From the NCBI RefSeq assembly GCF_001011115.1, contig NZ_CP008874.1:1054001-1118000 (forward strand): a stretch of 64,000 bases of DNA, given 5' to 3'. The position numbers were made by a program, and so were the translations under genes. Source of the DNA: Halanaeroarchaeum sulfurireducens. GTDB lineage: Archaea > Halobacteriota > Halobacteria > Halobacteriales > Halobacteriaceae. The notes under the pieces are model-generated. The model did no database searches. It was not told where the DNA came from and was given only the letters and a program-made list of their open reading frames with translations. Shown one piece after another: positions 1-8,538 of this stretch. Numbering within the stretch: position 1 is the first letter of the stretch; each line of letters opens with the position of its first letter.

Positions 1-81
1 CGCCTGGACATCTCGGAGAGTGCTGCTTCTGAACGTTTCCGCCGAGCGGCACGGAATCTGGCCGAGAAAACGGTAATTTGA
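1..81 (+). CDS. C-terminal tail of an HTH-10 (Bat-type) regulator, partial
   Basis: Frame 1 is open from the window edge to a TGA at 79-81 and gives a 26-residue tail containing DISESAASERFRRAARNLAE. This matches the recognition helix and following helix of the haloarchaeal HTH-10 domain found at the C-terminus of bacterio-opsin-activator-like regulators, where a (G/D)IS...S.R.RRA pattern is usual. The rest of the gene lies outside the window, so the sensor domains and target are unknown. The short length limits certainty. Confidence 0.6.
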   Translation, partial: RLDISESAASERFRRAARNLAEKTVI

Positions 82-84
82 CAT

Positions 85-147
85 CCCCTCCTCGCTGAAG
101 CGCCAGGGTTTACTCCTGCACTTTCCAGAACCGGATGAGGGGTTTTT
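85..147 (+). terminator. Stem with T-run after the HTH-10 gene
   Basis: CCCCTC at 85-90 can pair with GAGGGG at 137-142, which is followed directly by five T at 143-147. A smaller inner stem around the TGAA at 95-98 is also possible. The arrangement fits a transcription stop for the gene ending at 81. The sequence also resembles structured ends that accompany haloarchaeal IS200/IS605 elements, so it may be a remnant of one. Confidence 0.35.
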
Positions 148-153
148 ATCCCA

Positions 154-1155
154 TTAGCGTCCGGTGAGCGCCTCGCTCGCGGGGGAGAACGACAGTACCG
201 TGCCGAGGTTCTCCGCTCTGGCCCGTTCGTACAGCAGATGGGCCGCCGCGACGGTCTCGATGCCGGTGCCACCGCTGTCGAAGAGGGTGATCTGCTCGGG
301 ATCGGTTCGGCCGTCGGCCATGCCGGCGACGACGGCACCGAGCTCGGCGTGCACGTGGTCGTCGTCGTCGATGGCGCCTTTCGATCGGGCGTTGAGGAAC
401 GCCCCCGCATCCTGGTAGACCCTGTCTTCGAGGTCGGGGACGTACACCGATCGTTCGACCGTCGTCGCGTCGATCTCGAACCGTTCGGTATGATACTGTC
501 CCATCGCGGTGACGTGCGTACCGGGTTCGAGATTCGTACCGTCGAAGACGGGTTCGGTCGCGTTCGTCGCGGTGATGACGATGTCCGCGCCGGCGAGGCT
601 GCCCTCGCCGGCGGGCACGGCCTCGACCGGGATTCCGAGAACGTCGGTCATCTCCTCGGCGAAGGCGATCCGGTTCTCTCGCGTCGTGGAGTACACGCGA
701 ACGCGTTCGAGGTCCCTGACGGTCGCCGTCGCCCGGAGCTGTCCCCGTGCCTGAGCGCCGCTTCCGAAGACGGCCACCTCGGTCGCGTCCTCGCGCGCAA
801 GCGCGTCGACGCCGACCGCCCCCGCAGCACCCGTCTTGAACGGGTTCATGCTCGCCCCGTCGATGATGGCCTGAAGGGTGCCGGTCTCCGCGTCGTACAG
901 TGGTGTGACGAACCAGGCGTCCCGAGCGCCAAATCCCGCACTGTACATGTATCCACCCATCGCTCCAGTCTCGGGCAGTATCGCCGCGTACGTCGTAAAC
1001 ATCCCCGGCGGGTCGTCGCTCTCCAGGGCCGTGCGTGGCTCCGCCGGCGCTCCCCTTCCACGCTGGCGGTACGCGGATCGAACGGCGTCGACGTAATCGG
1101 CCGGTTCTGCGAGGTCGGTCACCTCGTCACTCGACAGGAACAGGACTTCGGTCAT
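154..1155 (-). CDS. Ornithine cyclodeaminase / mu-crystallin family protein
   Basis: This 333-residue protein has the length and layout of the ornithine cyclodeaminase/mu-crystallin family. The Rossmann loop is VFGSGAQARGQL at about residues 129-140, and the substrate-side segment NPFKTGAAGAVG is at about 104-115, where many members have RTAA (here KTGA). DSGGTG near residue 293 matches the family's C-terminal DSTG-like motif. Members act as ornithine cyclodeaminases, alanine dehydrogenases, imine reductases or, in halophiles, ectoine-degradation enzymes; sequence alone does not choose. It lies alone on the minus strand, tail to tail with the partial regulator. The ATG is followed directly by a well-conserved N-terminus. 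Confidence 0.8.
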   Translation of the reverse strand: MTEVLFLSSDEVTDLAEPADYVDAVRSAYRQRGRGAPAEPRTALESDDPPGMFTTYAAILPETGAMGGYMYSAGFGARDAWFVTPLYDAETGTLQAIIDGASMNPFKTGAAGAVGVDALAREDATEVAVFGSGAQARGQLRATATVRDLERVRVYSTTRENRIAFAEEMTDVLGIPVEAVPAGEGSLAGADIVITATNATEPVFDGTNLEPGTHVTAMGQYHTERFEIDATTVERSVYVPDLEDRVYQDAGAFLNARSKGAIDDDDHVHAELGAVVAGMADGRTDPEQITLFDSGGTGIETVAAAHLLYERARAENLGTVLSFSPASEALTGR

Positions 1156-1209
1156 GGCCCAGCAATCGGGCCGCAGGGAAAAAGCGTCCCGGATCGGTTT
1201 GCCGTCGCT

Positions 1210-1446
1210 TTACTCCGTCGGTGTGGTAGTCGAGTCCGTCCTCGACCGGGAAACGTGTGCTCGGTTCGGTCCACCGAAGGGAACCGGGCCTCTGACGAAC
1301 ATGGCGTGTGCGATCAGGCCGGCAGCGATCAGACTGCCGACGATGATCGCGCTGTTCAGGGCGATGCCAACGACGTGGAGTCCACCACCCACTCCGAAGA
1401 GGGCCAGTGGGATCAGGCCGAGAACGAGATCGTAATATTCGATCAT
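1210..1446 (-). CDS. Small two-helix membrane protein, unknown function
   Basis: The 78-residue product has two hydrophobic stretches (about residues 6-25 and 31-50) followed by a short charged, Ser/Thr-rich tail, so it is a small integral membrane protein. I do not recognise a functional family. A TTAAG-type box about 31 bases upstream of the ATG fits a leaderless haloarchaeal transcript and supports this being a real gene. Confidence 0.55.
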   Translation of the reverse strand: MIEYYDLVLGLIPLALFGVGGGLHVVGIALNSAIIVGSLIAAGLIAHAMFVRGPVPFGGPNRAHVSRSRTDSTTTPTE

Positions 1447-1474
1447 ACTTGTTCATTACTACGTCAGTATTGCA

Positions 1475-1480
1475 CTTAAG
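1475..1480 (-). promoter_or_regulatory. TATA-like box of the small membrane protein gene
   Basis: CTTAAG on the minus strand lies about 31 bases before the ATG at 1446, the spacing expected for a leaderless haloarchaeal mRNA. Confidence 0.4.
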
Positions 1481-1671
1481 GTTTTTCGTGGGGTAAGAAT
1501 GAACCATTGATGAATGTCCAGTTGCCATGGCAGATATAATGTATAACATATGAATACGGGAGACGAATTGTATTCGATCGGAGGCGACCGATGTTTCCAC
1601 CACCGCCGGTCCGGATTCTCGATTCGAGAAAACCGGTTTCGTTTTGGTGTGTCATTCCACATCGTTGGCAC

Positions 1672-2880
1672 GTGAACAGTAACGACCGTGCCATCGTTGG
1701 ACTGGTGATGATCTCCCACGCGATGGTCCACACCTACGAGCTCTCCATCCCGATTTTCATGACGGTCTGGCTGGACCTCTTCGAGATATCGCCGGGCCGG
1801 CTCGGGCTCGTGGTTTCCGCCGGATACGCGCTGTTCGGTCTCGGCGCTCTTCCGGGGGGCGTGCTTGCCGACGTTCTCGGCTCCCGTCGACTCATCGCCG
1901 TCGCGCTCTTCGGCATGGGTGGCTCGTTCGTCGCGCTTTCGCTTTCACCCTCAATCCCGGTCATCGCCGTCTCGCTCTTGCTGTGGGGGAGCGCGGCGAG
2001 CGTCTATCACCCCTCGGGGCTGTCCCTCATCAGTACTGGCGTGGACGCCCGCGGCGACGCCTTCGCGTTTCACGGGATGGCCGGGAACGCGGGCATCGCA
2101 TTCGGCCCGCTCGCCACGACGTTGTTGTTGCTGTTCACGGACTGGCACCTCGTGGCGCTCGTGCTCGCCGTGCCGGCGCTGCTCGCCGGAGCGTACGCGC
2201 TCCGACTTCGCATCGACGAATCCGCCGCGGTATCGGACGACGCCGACGACAAAACGGGCGGCGTGTCCTCACTCGCCGAATTCGTCGCCGAATCGAAACT
2301 GCTCTTTTTCGGCCCCTTCGTCGCCGTCTTCGGCATCGTCATGGCCTCAGGGCTGTACTACCGGGGCGTTCTCACGTTTCTGCCGGAGATGATCGCCGAA
2401 TTCCCGATGTTCGAACCCATTCAGATAGCGAATCGGGCCCTCGAACCGTCCAGGTACTTCTACTCCGGACTGCTCATGGTCGGAATCGCGGGCCAGTACG
2501 TCGGCGGCAAACTGACCAAGCGGATGCCCACCGAGCGGGCGATCGCGATCGCGTTCGGTGTCCTGGCGCTGCTGGCCCTGGCGTTTTTGCCCGCGTCCAA
2601 CGCAGGACTGATACCGTTCCTCGTCCTCGGCGCCCTCCTCGGATTTTTCCTCTTCGTCGTCCAACCGCTCTACCAGGCGACCGTCGCCGAGTACTCACCC
2701 GCGGGAACCCGAGGGCTATCCTACGGGTACACCTATCTGGGGACGTTCGGCATCGGGGCGTCGGGCGCGGCGATCGCGGGCGGCGTTCTCGAGTTCTTCT
2801 CACCGGGCGTCCTCTTTTTCGTCCTCGCCGGCATCGCCCTCGTGGCCGCGATTCTCGGAGCAGTCCTGAGCTTCCGGTGA
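1672..2880 (+). CDS. Major facilitator superfamily transporter
   Basis: The protein (402 residues from this start) has about twelve hydrophobic segments and the MFS loop 2-3 pattern GGVLADVLGSRR, which marks a secondary transporter of the cytoplasmic membrane. A central charged loop (about residues 185-205) separates the two six-helix halves. An in-frame ATG exists at 1591, but its first 27 residues are not membrane-like. The GTG at 1672 is preferred because the first helix (DRAIVGLVMISHAMVH) follows it at once. Substrate cannot be told. No operon partner: both neighbours are on the minus strand. Confidence 0.8.
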   Translation: MNSNDRAIVGLVMISHAMVHTYELSIPIFMTVWLDLFEISPGRLGLVVSAGYALFGLGALPGGVLADVLGSRRLIAVALFGMGGSFVALSLSPSIPVIAVSLLLWGSAASVYHPSGLSLISTGVDARGDAFAFHGMAGNAGIAFGPLATTLLLLFTDWHLVALVLAVPALLAGAYALRLRIDESAAVSDDADDKTGGVSSLAEFVAESKLLFFGPFVAVFGIVMASGLYYRGVLTFLPEMIAEFPMFEPIQIANRALEPSRYFYSGLLMVGIAGQYVGGKLTKRMPTERAIAIAFGVLALLALAFLPASNAGLIPFLVLGALLGFFLFVVQPLYQATVAEYSPAGTRGLSYGYTYLGTFGIGASGAAIAGGVLEFFSPGVLFFVLAGIALVAAILGAVLSFR

Positions 2881-2897
2881 ATCGGTTAGCTCCGTCG

Positions 2898-3467
2898 TTA
2901 CTTGGGGTCAGGCTTGACGCCAACGAGCGTATAGACGAACCCCCGCTCCTCCACGATCGTATCGAACCCGGCAGCGTCGAGGACGCCGTCGAGTTCGTCG
3001 ACCGTGTAGAACGTGGAGGCGAATCCGACGAGGCGCTCCCCAGCGACCAGCGCCGTTCCACGAAGGGTGTCGGGATCGAATTCCCTGACGACGAAGACGC
3101 CGCCCACGGCGAGAGTCCGGAAGACGTCCTCGACGACCGTCGGGACGGCTGGGAAGTGATGGACCGCGTCGACCGAGATCACGGCATCCAGGGACGCATC
3201 CGGGAAGGGAAGGTGTCTGACGTCGCCCCGAATCGCCGCCATCCCCTGGTTCCGGGCTTTTCGTAACATCCCCTGGCTGCCATCGAAGACGATCGGCTCG
3301 TGCGCCAGGGCGCGAGCGGCCCGTCCGGTTCCCCCGCCAAGGTCTACGAGCGTCGAAAGGTCCCGCTCTGCGTACGAGAGTCCATCGTCCAGGGGTTCGC
3401 GAGCGGTGCCGGGCAGCAGGGCGTCGTAGATGGGAGCCACCCGGTCGAAGACTGGGACGTCGTGCAC
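2898..3467 (-). CDS. Class I SAM-dependent methyltransferase
   Basis: The 189-residue protein has the Rossmann-type methyltransferase motif I LVDLGGGTGRAARAL (about residues 40-54), an acidic strand-2 region (VFDGSQGML), and the motif IV region VISVDAVHHF. This is the UbiE/Methyltransf_11 type. It is convergent with the MFS gene, with 17 bases between stops. The methyl acceptor is unknown. Confidence 0.8.
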   Translation of the reverse strand: MHDVPVFDRVAPIYDALLPGTAREPLDDGLSYAERDLSTLVDLGGGTGRAARALAHEPIVFDGSQGMLRKARNQGMAAIRGDVRHLPFPDASLDAVISVDAVHHFPAVPTVVEDVFRTLAVGGVFVVREFDPDTLRGTALVAGERLVGFASTFYTVDELDGVLDAAGFDTIVEERGFVYTLVGVKPDPK

Positions 3468-3521
3468 TGGTATCTACTGGGGCACGGTGCATATATGAAC
3501 GGCGTGCCATAGGCAGTATCG

Positions 3522-4055
3522 ATGCAGTTCGAAATCCTCGGGTGGTCGCCGGACGGACCGACCCTCGAACTCGACTGGCGTCGGTTCAGGTACGCCGGCA
3601 AGTTCGTCATGTCGAACACGGGAAAGGCGGTCGCCCTGGCGGATGGAGAGGTGGTCGGAGCCCTCGCGTTCAACGCGGATCGCACCGACGAGAACCGCGC
3701 CTGGATCCGCTACGTGACCGTTCGGGACGACCGACGTGGTGAGGGGATCGGCCCGCGACTTACCGCTTTTGCCGCGGACAGACTCCTGGATCGGTACGAG
3801 CGTCTGCGAACCGGAGCGAACAACTCGTTTTCCTACCACTCATTCTACAAGGCCGGTTTCGCCTACACCGGTGAGACGACCGGAATCGCGGAACTCGTTC
3901 TCGAACGCCCCGGCGATCGATCGGGGGAGCGATACCGGGCGGGACTCCATCGATACGACGAGCGCGACCTGGACGAACGCGAACGGCAGTTCGTGGCGGC
4001 CCATCGAAACGACGATCCGCCCGCCGTCATCGACGCACCGAACGGTGATAATTAA
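3522..4055 (+). CDS. GNAT family N-acetyltransferase
   Basis: The 177-residue protein shows the GNAT acetyl-CoA-binding signature: a strand [17 protein letters not shown] with the RxxGxG/A pyrophosphate loop, preceded by a conserved beta strand (VVGALAFN). Domain order and length fit a single-domain cytoplasmic acetyltransferase. It starts 54 bases from the divergent methyltransferase, with the promoters between them. Substrate is not evident. Confidence 0.75.
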   Translation: MQFEILGWSPDGPTLELDWRRFRYAGKFVMSNTGKAVALADGEVVGALAFNADRTDENRAWIRYVTVRDDRRGEGIGPRLTAFAADRLLDRYERLRTGANNSFSYHSFYKAGFAYTGETTGIAELVLERPGDRSGERYRAGLHRYDERDLDERERQFVAAHRNDDPPAVIDAPNGDN

Positions 4056-4081
4056 AGCCCGGGTCCACGAAGAGTATCTCC

Positions 4082-5065
4082 ATGGGGAACGCTGACCTCC
4101 GTCAACTGGCCGTCATCGAGGAGGTCGCCTTCGACGACCTCGACGGTGACGTCGTCGCCGTCGATGCGCACAACTGGCTCTACCGGTATCTCACGATAAC
4201 GGTAAAGTTCACGAACGAGTCCGTCTACACGACCGAGAAGGGTGAGGAAGTTGCCAACCTGATCGGCATCGTCCAGGGCCTCCCGAAGTTCTTCGAAAAT
4301 GACCTCACCCCGATTTTCGTCTTCGACGGGAGCGTCACGCAACTCAAAGCCGACGAGATCGAACAGCGCCGGGATGTGAAAGCCGACGCCGAGAAAAAGA
4401 TGGCCGAAGCGAAGGCGGCGGGGGACGCTGTCGAGGCCGCCCGCTTCGAGTCCCGGACACAGCGGTTGACCGACACCATTCACGAGACGTCGCGCACGCT
4501 GCTAGCCCACCTCGATGTCCCCTACGTCGAGGCGCCGGCCGAGGGCGAAGCCCAGGCAGCGCACATGGCGCGAACGGACGAGGCCGTCGACTACGCCGGG
4601 AGTGAGGACTACGACACGCTGTTGCTCGGGGCGCCGAAGACGTTGCGAAAACTCACGACGCGCGGAGCCCCGGAACTAATGGACTTCAACCGGACGCTCG
4701 CGGAACACGACATCACCCGGGAACAGCTGGTCGACGTCGGCATCCTCGTCGGGACGGATTTCAACGATGGGGTGACCGGCTATGGACCGAAGACCGCACT
4801 CGACGCGATTCACGAACATGGCGACCTCTGGGCCGTTCTCGAGGCCGAAGGGGAGACGATCGAACACGCGGACGAGATTCGCGACCTGTTCTTGGATCCC
4901 GACGTTACCGACGACTACTCCGTCGATCTGGATCCGAGCCCGAATCTCGACGCCGCGAAACGGTACGTTACCGAGGAGTGGGAGGTTCCGATGGGGGAAG
5001 TCGACCGGGGATTCGAACGCATCGAGTCGGCGCTCACCCAGACCGGCCTCGACCGGTGGACGTGA
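4082..5065 (+). CDS. fen: Flap endonuclease FEN1
   Basis: Structure-specific 5' flap nuclease of Okazaki fragment processing and repair. The 327-residue length is typical for archaeal FEN1. The N-domain carries the first metal ligand in [14 protein letters not shown] (Asp 28) and FVFDGS. The I-domain carries [15 protein letters not shown] and [11 protein letters not shown] with the other acidic ligands, and [20 protein letters not shown] is the H2TH DNA-binding segment. The last residues QTGLDRWT form a PIP-box-like PCNA-binding peptide. It follows the acetyltransferase by 26 bases on the same strand and may be co-transcribed. Confidence 0.95.
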   Translation: MGNADLRQLAVIEEVAFDDLDGDVVAVDAHNWLYRYLTITVKFTNESVYTTEKGEEVANLIGIVQGLPKFFENDLTPIFVFDGSVTQLKADEIEQRRDVKADAEKKMAEAKAAGDAVEAARFESRTQRLTDTIHETSRTLLAHLDVPYVEAPAEGEAQAAHMARTDEAVDYAGSEDYDTLLLGAPKTLRKLTTRGAPELMDFNRTLAEHDITREQLVDVGILVGTDFNDGVTGYGPKTALDAIHEHGDLWAVLEAEGETIEHADEIRDLFLDPDVTDDYSVDLDPSPNLDAAKRYVTEEWEVPMGEVDRGFERIESALTQTGLDRWT

Positions 5066-5119
5066 GAACCGCGAGAACGTTCAGTCGGTTTTACGACGGT
5101 TCACGCATAATGGTGCAGT

Positions 5120-6529
5120 ATGTCCGACGACTATCGCACCGAAGAGGACAGCCTCGGCGAGATGCAAGTACCCGCTGACGCGTACTGGGGCGCACAGACC
5201 CAGCGCGCGGTCGAGAACTTCCCGATCAGCAACGAGACCTTCGACAGGCGGTTCATCCGCGCGCTCGGGATCGTGAAAAAGGGCGCGGCACAGGCCAACC
5301 GAGAACTTGGGTTGGTCCCCGAGGACAAGGCCGACGCAATCATCGAGGCTGCAGAGGAGGTCATCGAGGGCGAGCACGACGACCAGTTCCCGGTCGATAT
5401 CTTCCAGACGGGCTCCGGGACGTCCTCGAACATGAACGCGAACGAGGTCATCTCCAACCGCGCGACGGAGATCTACGGCGGAGAGATCGGCTCCCGCGAA
5501 ATCCACCCGAACGACCACGTCAACTACGGGCAGTCCTCGAACGACGTCATTCCGACGGCCATGCACGTCGCCTCCCTGGAGGCCGTCGTCAACGACGTCG
5601 AGCCCGCCCTGGAGAAACTCCGGGACGCGCTGGCCGACAAGGAAGAGGAATTCCACGACGTCGTGAAGACGGGCCGCACCCACCTCCAGGACGCGACGCC
5701 GATCCGACTCGGACAGGAGTTTAGCGGGTATCGGACACAGGTCGAAAAGGGACTCGTGCGCGTCGAAAATAGCAAGGAACACCTCAGCGAACTCGCGCTG
5801 GGCGGTACGGCCGTCGGAACGGGTCTCAACACGCATCCAGACTTCCCCGAGCTGGCCGCCGAGTACATCTCCGAGGCGTCCGGCGTCGAGTTCCGCGAGG
5901 CGGACAACCACTTCGAAGCCGAAGCCGCTCACGACGCGATGAACGAGGCACACGGCGCGCTTCGGGTCGTCGCAGGCTCGCTCAACAAGATTGCGAACGA
6001 CCTCAGGCTCCTCGCCTCCGGCCCCCGAAACGGCCTGAACGAAGTCGTCCAGCCCGAGAACCAGCCCGGTTCCTCGATCATGCCCGGGAAGATCAACCCG
6101 GTCGTGGCGGAGGCCGTCAATCAGGTTCACAAACAGGTCGTCGGCAACGACGCCGCCGTCGCCGCGGGAGCAGCCGAGGGTCAGATCGACCTCAACCTCT
6201 ACAAGCCGGTTCTGGCCAACAACTTCCTGCAATCCGCGCGCCTCATCGCCAACGCCAGCGACGTCTTTGCAGAGAAGTTTATCGACAAACTCGAGGCCGA
6301 CCGCGAAGAGTGCGAAGAACAGGTCGAACAGAGCATGGCGCTGGCGACTGCGCTCAACCCGACCATCGGCTACGACAAGGCCTCTGAGGTCGCCAAAGAA
6401 GCGCTCAAGAAGGGCAAGACGATCCGGGAGGTCGTCGTCGAGAAGGGGTATCTCACCGAAGAGGAAGCCGACGAAGTCGTCGATCCCGAGAAGATGACCG
6501 AGCGCGTCATCCTCACGGGCGACGACTGA
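5120..6529 (+). CDS. fumC: Class II fumarate hydratase
   Basis: Reversible hydration of fumarate to malate in the TCA cycle. The 469-residue protein is full length and contains the superfamily signature GSSIMPGKINPV at about residues 317-328, the substrate-binding TGSGTSSNMNANEV region, GQSSNDVIPTAMH, and KTGRTHLQDATP. Aspartase and argininosuccinate lyase are relatives, but the class II fumarase motifs and length fit fumarase best. It lies 54 bases after fen on the same strand. Confidence 0.93.
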   Translation: MSDDYRTEEDSLGEMQVPADAYWGAQTQRAVENFPISNETFDRRFIRALGIVKKGAAQANRELGLVPEDKADAIIEAAEEVIEGEHDDQFPVDIFQTGSGTSSNMNANEVISNRATEIYGGEIGSREIHPNDHVNYGQSSNDVIPTAMHVASLEAVVNDVEPALEKLRDALADKEEEFHDVVKTGRTHLQDATPIRLGQEFSGYRTQVEKGLVRVENSKEHLSELALGGTAVGTGLNTHPDFPELAAEYISEASGVEFREADNHFEAEAAHDAMNEAHGALRVVAGSLNKIANDLRLLASGPRNGLNEVVQPENQPGSSIMPGKINPVVAEAVNQVHKQVVGNDAAVAAGAAEGQIDLNLYKPVLANNFLQSARLIANASDVFAEKFIDKLEADREECEEQVEQSMALATALNPTIGYDKASEVAKEALKKGKTIREVVVEKGYLTEEEADEVVDPEKMTERVILTGDD

Positions 6530-6571
6530 AAACCCCCTGTCTTCTTTAGGGCAGCGGCCGCGGTTCACGCC

Positions 6572-7033
6572 ATGCAACGACTCGACCCCCGGGTCGGCGT
6601 GGTATGGGGGCTCGCGGCCGTCGTCGCCGCCCTGATCGTCGGGGCCGTCGCGACGGGAATCGCCCTCTTCCTGATCGACTGGCCGCTCTGGACCGGTGCC
6701 GCCGTCGGTGCCGTCGTCCTGGTCGTGGGTCTCGGATACGCCGCCCTCCGATATCGCATCTGGCGGTACGAGGTGCAAGCGGATGCCCTCTACCTCGAAC
6801 GGGGCGTGCTCACGCGGGTTCGGACCGTGGTTCCCTACGTCCGCATTCAGCACGTCGACACGCAGCGCGATCCTCTCGAACGGATCGTGGGTATCGGGAG
6901 CGTGGTGATCTATACGGCTGGATCGCGGGGAGCAGACGTCTCCATCCCCGGTCTCGATCCGGAGCGGGCAACGGCGTTACAGCAGCGGCTTCGATCGCTC
7001 ATCGGCGAGTCCGACGCCGAGGACGCCGTATGA
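6572..7033 (+). CDS. PH-domain membrane protein (YdbS-like)
   Basis: The 153-residue protein has two N-terminal hydrophobic helices (about residues 10-33 and 38-58). A bacterial-type PH-like domain (bPH2) follows, with the typical LYLERGVLTRVRTVVPYVRIQHVDTQR segment seen here as RIQHVDTQRDPLERIVG. Its TGA overlaps the ATG of the next gene, and the pair matches the bacterial YdbS/YdbT arrangement of small plus large PH proteins. The role is not established. Confidence 0.8.
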   Translation: MQRLDPRVGVVWGLAAVVAALIVGAVATGIALFLIDWPLWTGAAVGAVVLVVGLGYAALRYRIWRYEVQADALYLERGVLTRVRTVVPYVRIQHVDTQRDPLERIVGIGSVVIYTAGSRGADVSIPGLDPERATALQQRLRSLIGESDAEDAV

Positions 7034-8502
7034 GACTCCACCCCCTGACCGTCGCCCTGGAGGGAATCGGTAGAGCGTTCGGGGCCGGCGTGATCGGATT
7101 TACGTTCGGGAGCATCGCGGCTACGTTCATCGTTGGGTATACCACATTGCCAGCAATCGGGTCGGCCGCGGGTGTGCCGCTGGCTATGCTCTTCGGCGTG
7201 ATCGCGTTCGTGTACGAGATCGCCCACTATCGCCATTTCGAGTACGAACTGGCCCAGGATTCCCTCGACATCGCGTCCGGCGTGTTCTTCAGACGGGATC
7301 GCGAAATCCCGCTCGAGCGAATTCAGAACGTCGACATCTCGCGGACGGTGCCGGCGCGGATACTGGGCCTCGCCGTCGTCACCATCGAGACGGCCGGCGG
7401 CGGCGAGACCGAGGCGCGTCTCCGGTACGTCGGTCTCGCGGAAGCTCGGCGCCTGCAGGAAGGGATACGACGGAGAAAACGAACCGCGATAGAGGAAGCT
7501 GGGGCGGAACCCGAGCGCGATCTCCTCTTTGCCCTCGACGACGAGGATCTCGTGTTGCTGAGCGTCCTCTCGTTCGATCCGCGCATTCTCTCGGTCGTCT
7601 TCGTCATTGCGCCCGTGCTTGGACCGAACCTGGTTCCGGACGTCTCGACACCCGACCGGTTCGCCGCCGTCGTTCTGGCGCTCATCGGAGCGCTCGTCAC
7701 GGCGGTCGGCATCTGGGGACTCTCCGCCGCGGCGACGTTCGTCCAGTTCTACGGATTCAAACTCTATCGGGTCGGTGACGAACTGCAGTACGAGCGGGGA
7801 TTGATTCAGCGCTACGACGGGAGCGTGCCGATAGAGAAAATTCAGACCCTCGTCGTCGAGGAAAACGTGCTCATGCGTCGATTCGGCTATGCCGCACTGC
7901 GCGTGGATACCGCCGGGTACGCCCCGGGATCGACGCCGAGCGGCGGGTCCGAGGCGGCCATACCGCTCGCGGCAACGGCAAACATCTACCAGTTCGCCAG
8001 ACAGATTGCGGACTTCGAGCGGCCGGAGATGCGTCGGCTCCCGAAGCGAGCACGGCGCCGGTACGTCGCACGATACAGCCTCGCTGTGGGTGCGGTGGCG
8101 GCCGTGGCGGGGGTCGTCGGGACACAGATCGTCTCGTTTCCCTGGTACTGGACGATCGTGCTTTTCGCATTCGTTCCGGTCGCCGCGGACCGTACGTGGC
8201 GTCACCGCGGGTGGGCGCTCGGCGACGGGTTCGCGTTTACCCGGTCGGGGTTCTGGCGTCGACGCACCCACGTCGTGCCCGACTTCCGGGTACAAACGGT
8301 GATCGAGCGACAGTCGCCGTTCCAGCGCCGGTGGTCGCTCGCGAGCGTCGCCCTCGACACGGCGAGTTCGGGGAGTCTGCTGGGCGGCGGCGCCGTGGCC
8401 ATCGACCTCGACGCCGACGACGCCCGTGGCGTGCGCGAGGCCGTCCGTTCCCGGCTTCAGGCGGCCCTGTCGGAACGGCGGCGTGCCCGGGGCGAAGACT
8501 GA
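7030..8502 (+). CDS. Large PH-domain membrane protein (YdbT-like)
   Basis: The 490-residue protein contains three bPH2-like segments, recognisable from repeated (I/V)PxE(R/K)IQ cores: IPLERIQNVDIS, VPIEKIQTLVVEE, and the C-terminal VVPDFRVQTVIERQSPFQRR. Each is set off by pairs of membrane helices. The ATG at 7030 overlaps the previous stop (ATGA), so the two are translationally coupled and probably form one membrane complex. The frame is open further upstream inside the first gene, but the coupled ATG is the sensible start. Confidence 0.82.
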   Translation: MRLHPLTVALEGIGRAFGAGVIGFTFGSIAATFIVGYTTLPAIGSAAGVPLAMLFGVIAFVYEIAHYRHFEYELAQDSLDIASGVFFRRDREIPLERIQNVDISRTVPARILGLAVVTIETAGGGETEARLRYVGLAEARRLQEGIRRRKRTAIEEAGAEPERDLLFALDDEDLVLLSVLSFDPRILSVVFVIAPVLGPNLVPDVSTPDRFAAVVLALIGALVTAVGIWGLSAAATFVQFYGFKLYRVGDELQYERGLIQRYDGSVPIEKIQTLVVEENVLMRRFGYAALRVDTAGYAPGSTPSGGSEAAIPLAATANIYQFARQIADFERPEMRRLPKRARRRYVARYSLAVGAVAAVAGVVGTQIVSFPWYWTIVLFAFVPVAADRTWRHRGWALGDGFAFTRSGFWRRRTHVVPDFRVQTVIERQSPFQRRWSLASVALDTASSGSLLGGGAVAIDLDADDARGVREAVRSRLQAALSERRRARGED

Positions 8503-8538
8503 ACGATTTTTACCCCTTGCCCGCACACCCTTGGAGTA

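Noticed and set aside
5081-6853. 590-codon open frame opposite fumC
   Set aside because: It overlaps a clear fumarase gene in full. GC-rich haloarchaeal genes commonly leave long open frames on the other strand, and the translation has no family pattern.
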